From contig NZ_CAMZOF010000001.1 in the NCBI RefSeq assembly GCF_947331435.1, positions 186,001-250,000 of the forward strand: a stretch of 64,000 bases of DNA. The letters are read 5' to 3'. The notes under the pieces were generated by a model. It had not been told where the DNA came from. It made no database searches and saw only the letters and a program-made list of their open reading frames with translations. The position numbers were made by a program, and so were the translations under genes. Each line of letters begins with the position of its first letter. Position 1 is the first letter of the stretch. Below are positions 1 through 8,152 of this stretch, piece after piece. Source of the stretch: Pelagibius sp. Alg239-R121 (lineage in GTDB: Bacteria > Pseudomonadota > Alphaproteobacteria > Kiloniellales > Kiloniellaceae).

Positions 1-318
1 AATCATGGTTTGATAGACATTCTGGCAAGGCAGATAATTCAGGTCGCTTAGCAGACTGCGGCTGAAATCTCTGCCGTAAGCGTTAACAATGCCGGTTCCG
101 ACAACTGAAAACCTCCAATCGTCTTTTTGTGTCTTTTCGAGCAACATTACGTTCGGTAATGCACTCTTAAATCTGACTGGATCTATGGACGACTTGGACA
201 CCCATCCCTGAGGTAATACATTCTGTTCAAAAAAACTTAGTATTAGCGCATGTAAATCACTCGCCATCCACTCATTTGCCTGAAGTTCTCTTGTCAAATT
301 CGTATGCGTCAACAGCAC
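1..318 (-). CDS. PAS domain protein (PAS_5 family), truncated by the window edge
   Basis: The minus strand is open from a GTG at 318 through base 1 (106 codons), so the C-terminus lies outside the window. The translation has the look of the PAS_5 family found almost only in alphaproteobacteria: a segment VSKSSIDPVRFKSALPNV, then WRFSVVGTGIVNAYGRDFS, i.e. the usual 'fry-r-vGT-iv--yGrDlsg' signature. These proteins are thought to be small stand-alone sensory proteins; partner and ligand are unknown. GTG at 318 is chosen because GAGGA lies 9 nt upstream and an in-frame TAG occurs at about 355. Codon use is more AT-rich than the rest of the window. Family call fairly sure, start uncertain. Confidence 0.6.
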   Translation of the reverse strand, partial: MLLTHTNLTRELQANEWMASDLHALILSFFEQNVLPQGWVSKSSIDPVRFKSALPNVMLLEKTQKDDWRFSVVGTGIVNAYGRDFSRSLLSDLNYLPCQNVYQTMI

Positions 319-937
319 TTCAATCAAATCCTCTAAGTCGAAACCCCACAACCACTAGATTAACAATGGTAATGCTTTCGCTTTTTTTGATAAAGCAATC
401 ATGTAAATTTTAGCAGATTTTTCAATATCTCTACTAATATTTTTATCTTAAAGAGTATTAACACCTAAAATTAATCATCTAAATTGAGTTATACGATCAT
501 CGCGCGCACCCGACTTCTGCGCATGAGTAAACTAAGATCTTATCACTATTTCAAAAATCTGTTTGAATTCATGTCTCTGGTTCTTATGCGAGAAGTCGAC
601 TTCTCGCTCACGTAGAGGTGGAGGGATTTGTCTGGACCGCTTCGTGCGTTATCTTAGACGGACCGTCGTTTGGACTATACCGCGAACAGGTTTGATCTTA
701 TCGGATCGAAAGAAAACAACAGAATCAGCGTCGTCCAACTCTCCATTATGCCAAAACTCACCGGTGACGCTCCCAGACGGCGGGCCTGGTCGAATTCCGC
801 CATCTTCCATACTCCTTGAACTGATCCAACGCATAAAATAAAGCTAGAAAAGATCTCCGACGAGGGTTTGCGATGCGGTACGACGGCTCGCAACGAAAAC
901 CTATCGCGAACAGCTACAACAATTTCGAGGTTTCGCC
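319..937. other. Intergenic, AT-rich then mixed; no supported gene
   Basis: The stretch from 355 to about 560 is clearly AT-rich and probably carries the promoter of the leftward PAS_5 gene. Short open frames between 563 and 893 exist on both strands, but they have atypical composition, no recognisable domain and overlap each other, so none is called. Confidence 0.4.
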
Positions 938-2116
938 ATAGCTTCCGCCCCTATCAACCGTGCCATTGCCGGGCTGAGCGCGCCGCCGATTCCGGTTATT
1001 CAGAACGCTGCCAGAAACTATGATGGCGGTTACGGCGACCTCATTGATCTCTCGCAGGCAGTGCCCGGCTACGCGCCACCGCCGCTGCTGCTGAAGTGTC
1101 TCAGCGAAGCGGCGGGCCGGCCAGAGTTGCTCGGCTATGGCAACATTGAAGGCGAGGACGCCCTCAGAAGCGCTTACGTAAAAGACCTGGAACGCAGCTA
1201 TGGCGCCCCATTCGACAGCACGGGTTTCGACAGCGCCGAAGTGCATATCACCTCCGGCTGCAATCAGGCTTTCGTCGCAGCAGCCTTGACGGTCGCAGGG
1301 CCCGGCGAAAAGCTGCTTCTGATTACGCCCTTTTACTTTAACCACGAGACCACGCTGGCCATGCTGGGCATCGGCGTCGAGAAGGTGGCGGCCACGGCGG
1401 ACAAAGGCTTTCTGCCCGCTCCGGAAGAGTTGGCGGCGGCAATCACGCCGGAGGTGAAGGCGCTTGTCTGCGTGACCCCGAACAATCCGACTGGCGCCGT
1501 TTACCAGCCTGAGCTGATGGAGGCGCTGTTCGATCTCTGTGTCGAACACGGCATATGGCTGTTGGTCGATGAAACCTATCGCGATTTTCTGCCGGAAGGC
1601 CGATCCGTTCCGCATCGACTCTTTCAAAGAGCAAACTGGCGGAAACACCTGATTGGCCTCTATAGCTTTTCGAAATCCTTCTGTATTCCCGGACACCGGC
1701 TCGGTGCCATCACCGCCGACCCGCTCATCGTCGACAACGTCGCCAAGGTGATGGATAACCTGCAGATCTGCGCGCCGCGTGCTGCTCAGGTGGCCGTCGC
1801 GCAGGCCATGCCGGATCTCGCGGACTGGCGCAGCGCGAACCGCATTGAGATCGCCCGGCGCCGGGCAACGCTCGAAGCCGTGATCTCCGGCCTGCCGAAC
1901 TGGCAGATCGAGACAATCGGGGCCTATTTCAGTTATATCCGTCACCCCTTCGAGAAATCCAGCTCGAGCGAAGTGGCGCAGCTCCTTGCCGAGAAGCATG
2001 GGTTGCTATGCCTACCCGGGGCATTCTTCGGGAACGGTCAGGAGGCGTTTTTGCGGGTGGCCTTTGCAAATGCCGACTGTTCGGATCTCGAACAGCTGGC
2101 CGCGCGCCTGCCATGA
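938..2116 (+). CDS. Class I/II PLP-dependent aminotransferase with non-standard start
   Basis: PLP-fold aminotransferase; substrate unknown. Visible landmarks, counted from the first conventional start (GTG 1061): NNPTG at about 141-145, DETY at about 170-173, and the Schiff-base lysine in YSFSKSF at about 205, followed by a phosphate-binding arginine (GHRLG). Homology to the family clearly begins upstream of 1061: the in-frame segment ASAPINRAIAGLSAPPIP followed by LIDLSQAVPGY is typical N-terminal sequence. No ATG, GTG or TTG exists in frame between the upstream stop at about 844 and 1061. An ATA codon at 938, preceded by GAGG about 8 nt away, sits exactly where the start is expected. Either ATA is used, or the start has mutated and the protein is made shortened from 1061. 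Monocistronic as far as visible. Confidence 0.75.
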   Translation: MASAPINRAIAGLSAPPIPVIQNAARNYDGGYGDLIDLSQAVPGYAPPPLLLKCLSEAAGRPELLGYGNIEGEDALRSAYVKDLERSYGAPFDSTGFDSAEVHITSGCNQAFVAAALTVAGPGEKLLLITPFYFNHETTLAMLGIGVEKVAATADKGFLPAPEELAAAITPEVKALVCVTPNNPTGAVYQPELMEALFDLCVEHGIWLLVDETYRDFLPEGRSVPHRLFQRANWRKHLIGLYSFSKSFCIPGHRLGAITADPLIVDNVAKVMDNLQICAPRAAQVAVAQAMPDLADWRSANRIEIARRRATLEAVISGLPNWQIETIGAYFSYIRHPFEKSSSSEVAQLLAEKHGLLCLPGAFFGNGQEAFLRVAFANADCSDLEQLAARLP

Positions 2117-2157
2117 ACCGTATTTACTCCGCATACATGATTCGACTGTCCGGCCCT

Positions 2158-2453
2158 AGGTTAGGAACTCCTATTCCTTGACGATCTTGACGACAGATTT
2201 GGGTTTTCTGGCTAGGAGTTAGGATCGGATCGATGCAACGGCATCGTGCCTCTGCCATAACTGGACCGACAACGCGACGCTGTCCAGAACGTGGTTCCCA
2301 GAACTCATAATCTTGTCGCCCAAACGGCATCGTATTTTGGGAGGTTCAGGGGCTTCGAGCCTCTCACCGGGCTTTCACCGCTTTCAAGATCTCTCCTGCC
2401 TGAACCCTCCCAAATTACGATCAAGGCCATCAAGGAATAGGAGTCCTCAACCT
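2158..2453. repeat. MITE-like element, copy 1 (composite)
   Basis: Bounded by 24-bp terminal inverted repeats (2158-2181 and 2430-2453; 21 of 24 bases pair; shared core CTCCTATTCCTTGA). The interior matches the element at 25690-25869 read on the opposite strand, including blocks around GCATCGTGCCTCTGCCA and GACGCTGTCCAGAAC. Copy 1 carries about 116 extra bases (about 2291-2406). Part of these resembles another stretch of the same element, and they include a second palindrome (TTTGGGAGGTTCAGG at 2336 facing CCTGAACCCTCCCAAA at 2399). No coding capacity. Confidence 0.7.
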
Positions 2454-2811
2454 CGCCCGTTTCCGTGAAGTTATGAACTGCGTCAACGCAGGCACTAACC
2501 CGTCAATTGCAAGTCGACATGCGAATTTGCACGCCCTAACGTGAAGGTCCGCATAGGGAAGTTGAATCCCGGTACCCGCCAGCCAGCCTCTGAAGGAAGG
2601 GAAACTCCAAGATGTTCGGCTGCGATCAACGTAGGACGACACAAGCAGCGATAAGCCGATGAGGTTACGCGGCATTGAACTGCCAGCGCCGTCCACCTTC
2701 CTTGAGGGTCAAATCAGCACAATTCGCAACCGGTCTGGCGGAAACAGAGCGCTTCCAGTCATGCAGTCGCGGTGCACGAACTTGAGTCTTTGCAGATGGA
2801 GAACCAAAACG
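2454..2811. promoter_or_regulatory. Spacer upstream of the polyamine-type binding protein
   Basis: No gene seen. An in-frame extension of the downstream gene starts at 2659 but would add about 51 residues in front of a perfectly good signal peptide, so it is treated as leader. Presumably holds the promoter; no clear operator found. Confidence 0.3.
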
Positions 2812-3891
2812 ATGAATGCAGTTACTAAGTTTACAGGCGCCGCTGTTGTGGCGATCTCGGCCACAGCCTATTCAGCAGGACCGGCGACGGCGGCGGACGC
2901 GCTGACCATCGTGTCCTTTGGCGGCGCTTATACTAAAAGTCAAATCGAAGCTTACCATAAACCCTACATGGCCAAGACCGGCATCCGCATCAATTCCGAA
3001 GACTACAACGGCGGACTGGCGCAGGTTCGCGCACAGGTCGAAGCGGGCAATGTGGTCTGGAATCTGGTCGACGTCGAACTGTCCGACGCTGTGCGTGGCT
3101 GTGACGAAGGCATTCTAGAGCCGATCGATCACGGGATCCTGCCGCCGGCACCAGATGGTACGCCAGCGACCGACGACTTCATCGAAAACACACTGACCGA
3201 ATGCGCAGTTGGTGAAATCGTCTGGTCAAACGTCTTTGCCTACGACGCCACCAAGTTCTCGGGCAAAAAACCGACAAAGATTGCCGACCTCTTTGACACC
3301 GAGACGTTTCCCGGCAAACGCGGTCTGCGCAAAACCCCAAAGGTCAATCTGGAATGGGCGCTGATGGCCGACGGCATTCCACAGGACCGGATCTATGATG
3401 TCCTAAGCACACCTGAGGGGGTCGATCGGGCCTTCGCGAAGCTCGATACCATCAAGGACGACGTGATCTGGTGGGAAGCCGGTGCGCAGCCGCCGCAGAT
3501 GCTGGCTGATGGTGAGGTGACCATTGCCGCGGCCTACAACGGGCGACTGTTCAATGCGATCTTCAACGAAAAGAAACCGTTCGAAATCGTGTGGGACGGA
3601 CAGGTTTGGGATCTCGATCTCTGGGTGATCCCGAAAGGGGCAAAAAACATGGAAGCCACCCTGGATTTCGTAAAGTTCTCGACCGACACGCAACGCCTCG
3701 CCGATCAATCCAAATGGATCTCCTACGGTCCGGTGCGGAAATCCTCATTCCCGCTGGTTGCTGACGAGATGAAACCGCACATGCCGACGGCGCCGGAAAA
3801 CTTTAAGACCGCGCTGCAGAACGATTATGAGTTCTGGGCGGATCATACGGACGAACTAAACGAACGCTTCGCCGCCTGGCTGGCAAAGTGA
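2812..3891 (+). CDS. ABC transporter substrate-binding protein, spermidine/putrescine (PotD/F) type
   Basis: Periplasmic solute receptor of 359 residues. The start at 2812 is chosen because it gives a classic signal peptide (MNAVTKFTGAAVVAISATAY, cleaved after GPATAA) with GGAGA about 9 nt upstream. The mature part begins with LTIVSFGGAYTKSQIEAYHKP, the usual start of extracellular solute-binding family 8 (polyamine-type) proteins, and keeps the W-rich ligand-pocket segments (VWDGQVWDLDLWVIPKGA). No ATPase or permease lies beside it, so it is an orphan receptor that must share a transporter coded elsewhere. Ligand could be a polyamine or a related cationic amine; not determinable here. Confidence 0.85.
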   Translation: MNAVTKFTGAAVVAISATAYSAGPATAADALTIVSFGGAYTKSQIEAYHKPYMAKTGIRINSEDYNGGLAQVRAQVEAGNVVWNLVDVELSDAVRGCDEGILEPIDHGILPPAPDGTPATDDFIENTLTECAVGEIVWSNVFAYDATKFSGKKPTKIADLFDTETFPGKRGLRKTPKVNLEWALMADGIPQDRIYDVLSTPEGVDRAFAKLDTIKDDVIWWEAGAQPPQMLADGEVTIAAAYNGRLFNAIFNEKKPFEIVWDGQVWDLDLWVIPKGAKNMEATLDFVKFSTDTQRLADQSKWISYGPVRKSSFPLVADEMKPHMPTAPENFKTALQNDYEFWADHTDELNERFAAWLAK

Positions 3892-4352
3892 GCATTTGGG
3901 TACTGTCATCGACGTGGAAGGTCAGGCCTTAAGGTTGGTCTATGGACGGAGTACAACCTGGCTTCTGGGCAGGGGTTCAAAATCTTCCCTGGGTTTTGAC
4001 CCCCTGCTGTGAGTAAAACTCCGTGCTGCTATCCAGAATTGGAAGGACGGGATCGACGACAGAGTATCCAAAGTGAATATCGCTTCGTACTGTGAGAAAG
4101 CTGCTGGATGAAAAAACGCCACTTTTCCTCCACGCCAAAGGCCATTGCCTCATCAACTACCATACGAGCTACCGCCACCGCTCAACTCGGACTGGGTGAA
4201 TGTTTCGCGGATCTGCACAAAAGGCGCTTTGGCGATCGGCCATAAGCACAGCCTGACAGTCGGCGGCGCCAGATTCGTTTCCGTCGTAAATTTGGTTGCA
4301 TAAATCTGCCGAATCCCTCCAAATCAGCAAGGTTTAGCCAGCGAAAGAAATC
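3892..4352. other. Intergenic region with a long hairpin
   Basis: Contains no convincing gene on either strand; a 60-codon minus-strand frame (3940-4122) has no family resemblance. A 14-bp imperfect stem lies at 3969-4007 (listed separately). The right end presumably carries the promoter of the DyP gene. Confidence 0.4.
3969..4007. terminator. Stem-loop downstream of the binding-protein gene
   Basis: GCAGGGGTTCAAAA (3969-3982) faces TTTTGACCCCCTGC (3994-4007): 13 of 14 positions pair, with an 11-nt loop. It lies 78 bp after the stop codon at 3891. No T-run follows, so it may be a 3'-end stabiliser or a REP-like palindrome rather than a true intrinsic terminator. Confidence 0.4.
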
Positions 4353-5249
4353 GTGGAGTCAAATACTGTGAGCGCACCTCAACCTGGAATCCTCTCGCCT
4401 GTTCCGTCGCACGCCCGCTTTCTGGAGTTCGTGGCCCTTCCGGACTGCGATACGCATGCGGTTCTGCGTGACCTTGCGGCGTTGAGCGATTGCCAGAATC
4501 TGGTCGTCGGCTTCGGCAGCGGATTGATCCGGACGGTCGGCGGGACTATTGCCGCTTTGCACGCATTCCCTGCAATGAGTGGGACGGGTTGCGAGGTACC
4601 TTCGACCCAGGCCGATATCTGGTGCTGGGTCACGGGAGAGGACCGGGGTGAAGTTCTGCACCAGGGGAGACAATTTGCCGCAGCGGTCAGTGCCGCGTTC
4701 CGCTGCGTCCGCGCCGTCGACGGGTTCCGATATAAAAGCGGGCTGGATCTCACGGGCTACGAAGACGGGACCGAAAACCCAGAAGGGGAAGACGCCGTGG
4801 AGGCGGCGATCCTGCAGAGCGCGGGGCCGGGTCTGGATGGCTCCAGCTTCGTTGCCGTTCAGCAGTGGTTGCATGACCTCGATCATTTCGAAACCCTCCC
4901 GCGCGAAGACACGGACAACATCATTGGCCGGCGGCTCAGCGATAACGTCGAATTCGACGGCTCGCCGGAATCCGCCCATGTCAAGCGGACTGCCCAGGAA
5001 AGTTTCGAACCAGAGGCTTTCGTCCTTCGGCGGTCCATGCCCTGGGCAGACGACAACGGTGCGGGCCTATACTTCACCGCCTTCGGGAAATCCTTCGCCG
5101 CCTTCGAAGCGCAACTGAAACGCATGACCGGCCAGGAAGACGGCGTCGTGGATGGACTGTTCCGCTTCACCCGCCCGATCACCGGCGGATATTACTGGTG
5201 TCCGCCGCAGGTCGACGGTTCCCTGGATCTCTCAGCGCTCGAGATCTAG
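4353..5249 (+). CDS. DyP-type (dye-decolourising) heme peroxidase
   Basis: Heme peroxidase using H2O2. The 298-residue length and lack of a Tat signal fit the cytoplasmic B-type group. The family motif GXXDG is present as GYEDGTENP (about 135-143; the Asp is the distal catalytic residue). The proximal heme histidine is in ESAHVKRT (H209), and the arginine pair follows at about 226-227 (VLRRSMPW). The C-terminal FTRPITGGYYWCPP is also typical. Two GTG starts are possible: 4353, or 4368 with GGAG 9 nt upstream; the second has the better ribosome site. B-type DyPs are often cargo of encapsulin, but no encapsulin gene is adjacent and no obvious C-terminal targeting tail is seen. Monocistronic. 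Confidence 0.9.
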   Translation: MESNTVSAPQPGILSPVPSHARFLEFVALPDCDTHAVLRDLAALSDCQNLVVGFGSGLIRTVGGTIAALHAFPAMSGTGCEVPSTQADIWCWVTGEDRGEVLHQGRQFAAAVSAAFRCVRAVDGFRYKSGLDLTGYEDGTENPEGEDAVEAAILQSAGPGLDGSSFVAVQQWLHDLDHFETLPREDTDNIIGRRLSDNVEFDGSPESAHVKRTAQESFEPEAFVLRRSMPWADDNGAGLYFTAFGKSFAAFEAQLKRMTGQEDGVVDGLFRFTRPITGGYYWCPPQVDGSLDLSALEI

Positions 5250-5479
5250 GGCAAACGCGATCACAATTGGCTCCTGTCCAGAAATCGCCTGGCGGACCGA
5301 AAATCAGTGCGAACAGATCGGGTTATGTACTAATCGCCAATTTCATCGCTCACCTCTCCCGGTAGAATAGATCTTCAACAGCCTGCATCGGACGCAGCCC
5401 ACGGACACCAACCTGGGCCGTACCGCCTGCCGCAGGACCGGTCCGCTTGTCGAAGATCACATCACATTGGGAGGAAAAC

Positions 5480-6448
5480 ATGCTCAAGAAACTTGCCGTT
5501 TCCGCTGTCGTCTCCATCTGGCTTTCCGCCGGACTCTCGGTCACACTGGCGCTGCCCGCCGACGCGCAGGACTGGACGACCTCGCCCTGGGGCGCAGAGG
5601 ACGAGATCGGTGCCGTCAATCTGATTACGCCCGAATCGGTACTCGCAGCGTCCAAGCTGATCAAGACCGGCAAGACCTATAACCTCGGCATCATAGTGGA
5701 TTCCAAGACGCCGGCCTTTGCGCCGAGGACGCTGAGTCTGACCATCCTTCAGCCGAACCAAATCTCGACCCAGGGTCTCGGCGACAACCACATGACCTAC
5801 AACGACGACATTTTCATGGGCTGGTTGGGCATCGGGCCACAGATCGACGGGCTCGCACATATTGGAATCGACCACGTCTACTACAACGGCCATAAGGATT
5901 CGGAAATCGCCAAAGCCGATGGCATGACGAAGCTGGGACTTGAAAAGCTGCCACCGATCGTCGCCCGCGGCGTGATGCTGGATATGGCCGCCTACTACGG
6001 CGTCGATATGGTCGAGGAGGGTACGCCCTATACCAAGGACGACATCATGGGCGCCGCCAAAAAACAGGGCGTCGAGATCCGCAAAGGCGATGTAGTGCTG
6101 TTCCATTCCGGTTGGCTCAATCTGCTGGATGGCGAGAATCCAGACCTCAAGCGATACGTCAGCGTGGAGCCGGGAATCGGTAAAAGTGGCGCGGAGTATC
6201 TTGTCGAAATCGGTGTGGTCGCGGTCGGTGGCGACACCTGGGGCCTCGAAGCCGTGCCCTTCCCGGAAGGCACCGGCGTTTTCGAAATTCATCAGATCCT
6301 GATCCCGAAAAACGGCATTTTCATTCTCGAGAACATGGACACTCGGGAGCTAGCGAAAGACAAGGCCTCGGAGTTCCTCTTCGTGCTCGGTCCAGCGAGA
6401 CTGCGCGGCGCCGTCCAGATGATCATCAATCCCATCGCCATCCGCTGA
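5480..6448 (+). CDS. Exported cyclase-family protein (kynurenine-formamidase-like fold)
   Basis: Metal-dependent hydrolase-like protein of the cyclase family (PF04199). Start 5480 is supported by GGGAGG about 5 nt upstream and by the signal peptide it creates (MLKKLAVSAVVSIWLSAGLS, cleavage near PADAQ-DW), so the mature enzyme should be periplasmic. Family landmarks are WGAEDEIGAVNLITPE near the mature N-terminus and the metal-binding region QIDGLAHIGIDHVYYNG (D123, H127, H132), which replaces the HXGTHXDXPXH of classical kynurenine formamidase. This sub-group has no firmly known substrate. Alone in its transcription unit. Confidence 0.8.
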   Translation: MLKKLAVSAVVSIWLSAGLSVTLALPADAQDWTTSPWGAEDEIGAVNLITPESVLAASKLIKTGKTYNLGIIVDSKTPAFAPRTLSLTILQPNQISTQGLGDNHMTYNDDIFMGWLGIGPQIDGLAHIGIDHVYYNGHKDSEIAKADGMTKLGLEKLPPIVARGVMLDMAAYYGVDMVEEGTPYTKDDIMGAAKKQGVEIRKGDVVLFHSGWLNLLDGENPDLKRYVSVEPGIGKSGAEYLVEIGVVAVGGDTWGLEAVPFPEGTGVFEIHQILIPKNGIFILENMDTRELAKDKASEFLFVLGPARLRGAVQMIINPIAIR

Positions 6449-6537
6449 AAGTAAACGCCTGAAGGTTTTCAGGCGCGTGCCTGGACGAAGTTTATATATA
6501 CGAGTTCTCATTGGATGAGGATGGGGATCTACAAACT

Positions 6538-6574
6538 GCGGCCGTTCTCGACGGTAACAATCAAGAACGGCCGC
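6538..6574. repeat. 11-bp perfect inverted repeat
   Basis: GCGGCCGTTCT (6538-6548) pairs perfectly with AGAACGGCCGC (6564-6574) around a 15-nt loop. Could be a bidirectional terminator or a protein-binding palindrome; no T-tract follows on either side. Confidence 0.5.
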
Positions 6575-6604
6575 GCTACTGTGAGTGCAGCAACAAACTG
6601 TATA

Positions 6605-6645
6605 AAGGGACATAATAAATGATATAGTTGATAATTATGTCCCTT
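6605..6645. terminator. 12-bp perfect inverted repeat
   Basis: AAGGGACATAAT (6605-6616) pairs perfectly with ATTATGTCCCTT (6634-6645) around a 17-nt AT-rich loop. It sits in a convergent-facing spacer and is flanked by AT-rich DNA, so it may end transcription from either side. Confidence 0.4.
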
Positions 6646-7073
6646 GTTCTAAACAATGCTTTCGTTAAAAATAGAAATGCCTTGATCGCTTTTCCGTCGA
6701 ATTAACCCTGAGCTAGATCTCCGATCCTGACAGAAGTCCTCTCTTTCTGGAAAAAGATTTTCTAAGCTCTTGAGCAACAGGAGCCTGATACGAAAAAGCG
6801 TCCCTCCTGATCGATAAAGCCTAGCGCACCGATCTACATCGGCGATACACCGGCGCGATCGGCGGCCCTCGTGCTTGCAACTGCCCCTGTTTTTACTTGG
6901 TGCGGCAGAAGAGGAGAAACGTTCCGGTGCCCTTCGAAAACGGTCGTCAGTTTCTGCCGATGGGTCAACATCAATTCAACATCGTCGCTTGGACAGACGT
7001 TTCTCGACGCCTCGCGATCTGAAGCCAGGAAAGAAACGCCACAAAGCACTGCTGAAAGATACAATGGCGCCGG

Positions 7074-7745
7074 TCAGTCGACTTTAACTTGCGGCAGATC
7101 TGTTGGTGTTTCGGGTTGATTTAAAGACTTACGAGGGCTCTTTTCTGGCTTAAAGATACCGAAAACCCGGGCGAACAATTGGAACCCGGAACAAAGGAAG
7201 AAAGACACAGGTATCATTAACAAAAAAGGCAGCATGAAAATCGAAAACACTATCTGGTTCAGATTTATGTCGAGCGTATTCATGCGATGCACGCTTGTTG
7301 GCAAGGGGTTTCTGAAATCCTGGTTCAGAATGTCCGGGCCATTTTGATACAACACCAGCACGCACAAACTGCCCAAGACCCAAAACCCGGATTTATCACG
7401 CCCCTCCCGTATATATTCGCGGATCCGAAGAGGTATGCCGCTGTACCAGACAAAGAAAATTGTCGATAGCGGGATGGCCAGAAAAAACGGAAACACCAGG
7501 GTCAAAACCAGCCCGCCGAGGGCACTCGCCTCGTTTACTTCTTTGGAATAAACGTAAAAATATCTGACCGTTTTATTAATGGAGTCGACATTGGTGAAGA
7601 TGTACTGGGCCGCGCCGTCGAAGTAATGCCAGGGAAACGGAGTATGTTGCACCAACTGCGCATTCAGGATGCTCAAGGATGCTCCTAGCGCCACAAACAG
7701 GAGCAGGTAAATCAGAAAACTATAGCCTTGGGTCCTGGAAAGCAT
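7074..7745 (-). CDS. Hypothetical inner-membrane protein, about four transmembrane segments
   Basis: Not recognised. The 223 residues hold hydrophobic stretches at about 9-27 (YSFLIYLLLFVALGASLSIL), 76-104 (GGLVLTLVFPFFLAIPLSTI), 121-134 and 167-190 (FSIFMLPFLLMIPVSFFLC). A charged loop RIREYIREGRDKSG and a proline/lysine-rich cytoplasmic tail (FKPEKSPRKSLNQPETPTD) follow. No catalytic or transport motif is seen. It lies alone between two large spacers and points away from the peroxidase gene, so its role cannot be deduced from context. Composition is slightly AT-richer than its neighbours. Confidence 0.65.
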   Translation of the reverse strand: MLSRTQGYSFLIYLLLFVALGASLSILNAQLVQHTPFPWHYFDGAAQYIFTNVDSINKTVRYFYVYSKEVNEASALGGLVLTLVFPFFLAIPLSTIFFVWYSGIPLRIREYIREGRDKSGFWVLGSLCVLVLYQNGPDILNQDFRNPLPTSVHRMNTLDINLNQIVFSIFMLPFLLMIPVSFFLCSGFQLFARVFGIFKPEKSPRKSLNQPETPTDLPQVKVD

Positions 7746-8152
7746 ATACCGCCGGTTCTCTGGTCGAACAATCGCCGTAGCTCAAGTTATAAGCCCACGC
7801 ACTCCGGAAGGTGCGATACCAACCGATACGCGAAATTTGAGTTCAGTCAGCTTACCTCCATTCACGCTGGAACAAGAACAACATTCTAAGAACCTCGCGT
7901 AAATGGCAGGAGTTCCCGATGGAACCGCCAGGAACCGCGAGGCGACAGGTTGCGCGAATTTGGCATGGGTGGGCGATCTGTCTCTGCCCTGCCGCCCGCC
8001 CATCAAACCTGAACCCAACCTTAAAACCGCCTTCAGCTTCGTTTCATTCGAGTAACGCATAACGTCCGCCCGGCGTGACCGTTTGTCGTACCAACGTTGC
8101 GATGAACCTTCTGACTTAAGACTTCTGGATGCCAATCGAAGGAGAGCACTTG
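7746..8152. promoter_or_regulatory. Divergent spacer between membrane protein and peroxidase
   Basis: No gene supported: a minus-strand frame at 7782-8216 overlaps the start of the peroxidase and has no family resemblance. The spacer must contain two divergent promoters. The ribosome site GGAG at 8141-8144 lies 8 nt before the ATG at 8153. Confidence 0.35.

Larger units (their letters stand above)
6449..7073. other. Long intergenic region rich in palindromes
   Basis: Between the stop of the cyclase gene and the stop of the leftward membrane-protein gene. Three inverted repeats are visible: GCCTGAA-GGT-TTTCAGGC just after the stop (about 6457-6474), and the two listed separately at 6538-6574 and 6605-6645. 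Small open frames at 6871-7119 overlap one another in different phases and show no domain. Confidence 0.4.

Noticed and set aside
563-893. Overlapping short frames on both strands upstream of the aminotransferase
   Set aside because: No ribosome sites, no domains, mutually overlapping; treated as non-coding.
914-1999. 361-codon open frame on the minus strand
   Set aside because: Fully antisense to the aminotransferase; the plus-strand product has all PLP motifs and this one has no family resemblance.
2659-2811. N-terminal extension of the polyamine-type receptor
   Set aside because: Would place 51 charged residues ahead of a good signal peptide; the ATG at 2812 has its own GGAGA ribosome site.
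3940-4122. 60-codon minus-strand frame in the spacer after the receptor gene
   Set aside because: It runs through the long hairpin, has no family resemblance and no ribosome site.
4359-4979. 206-codon minus-strand frame inside the DyP gene
   Set aside because: Antisense shadow of a gene with clear heme-peroxidase motifs.
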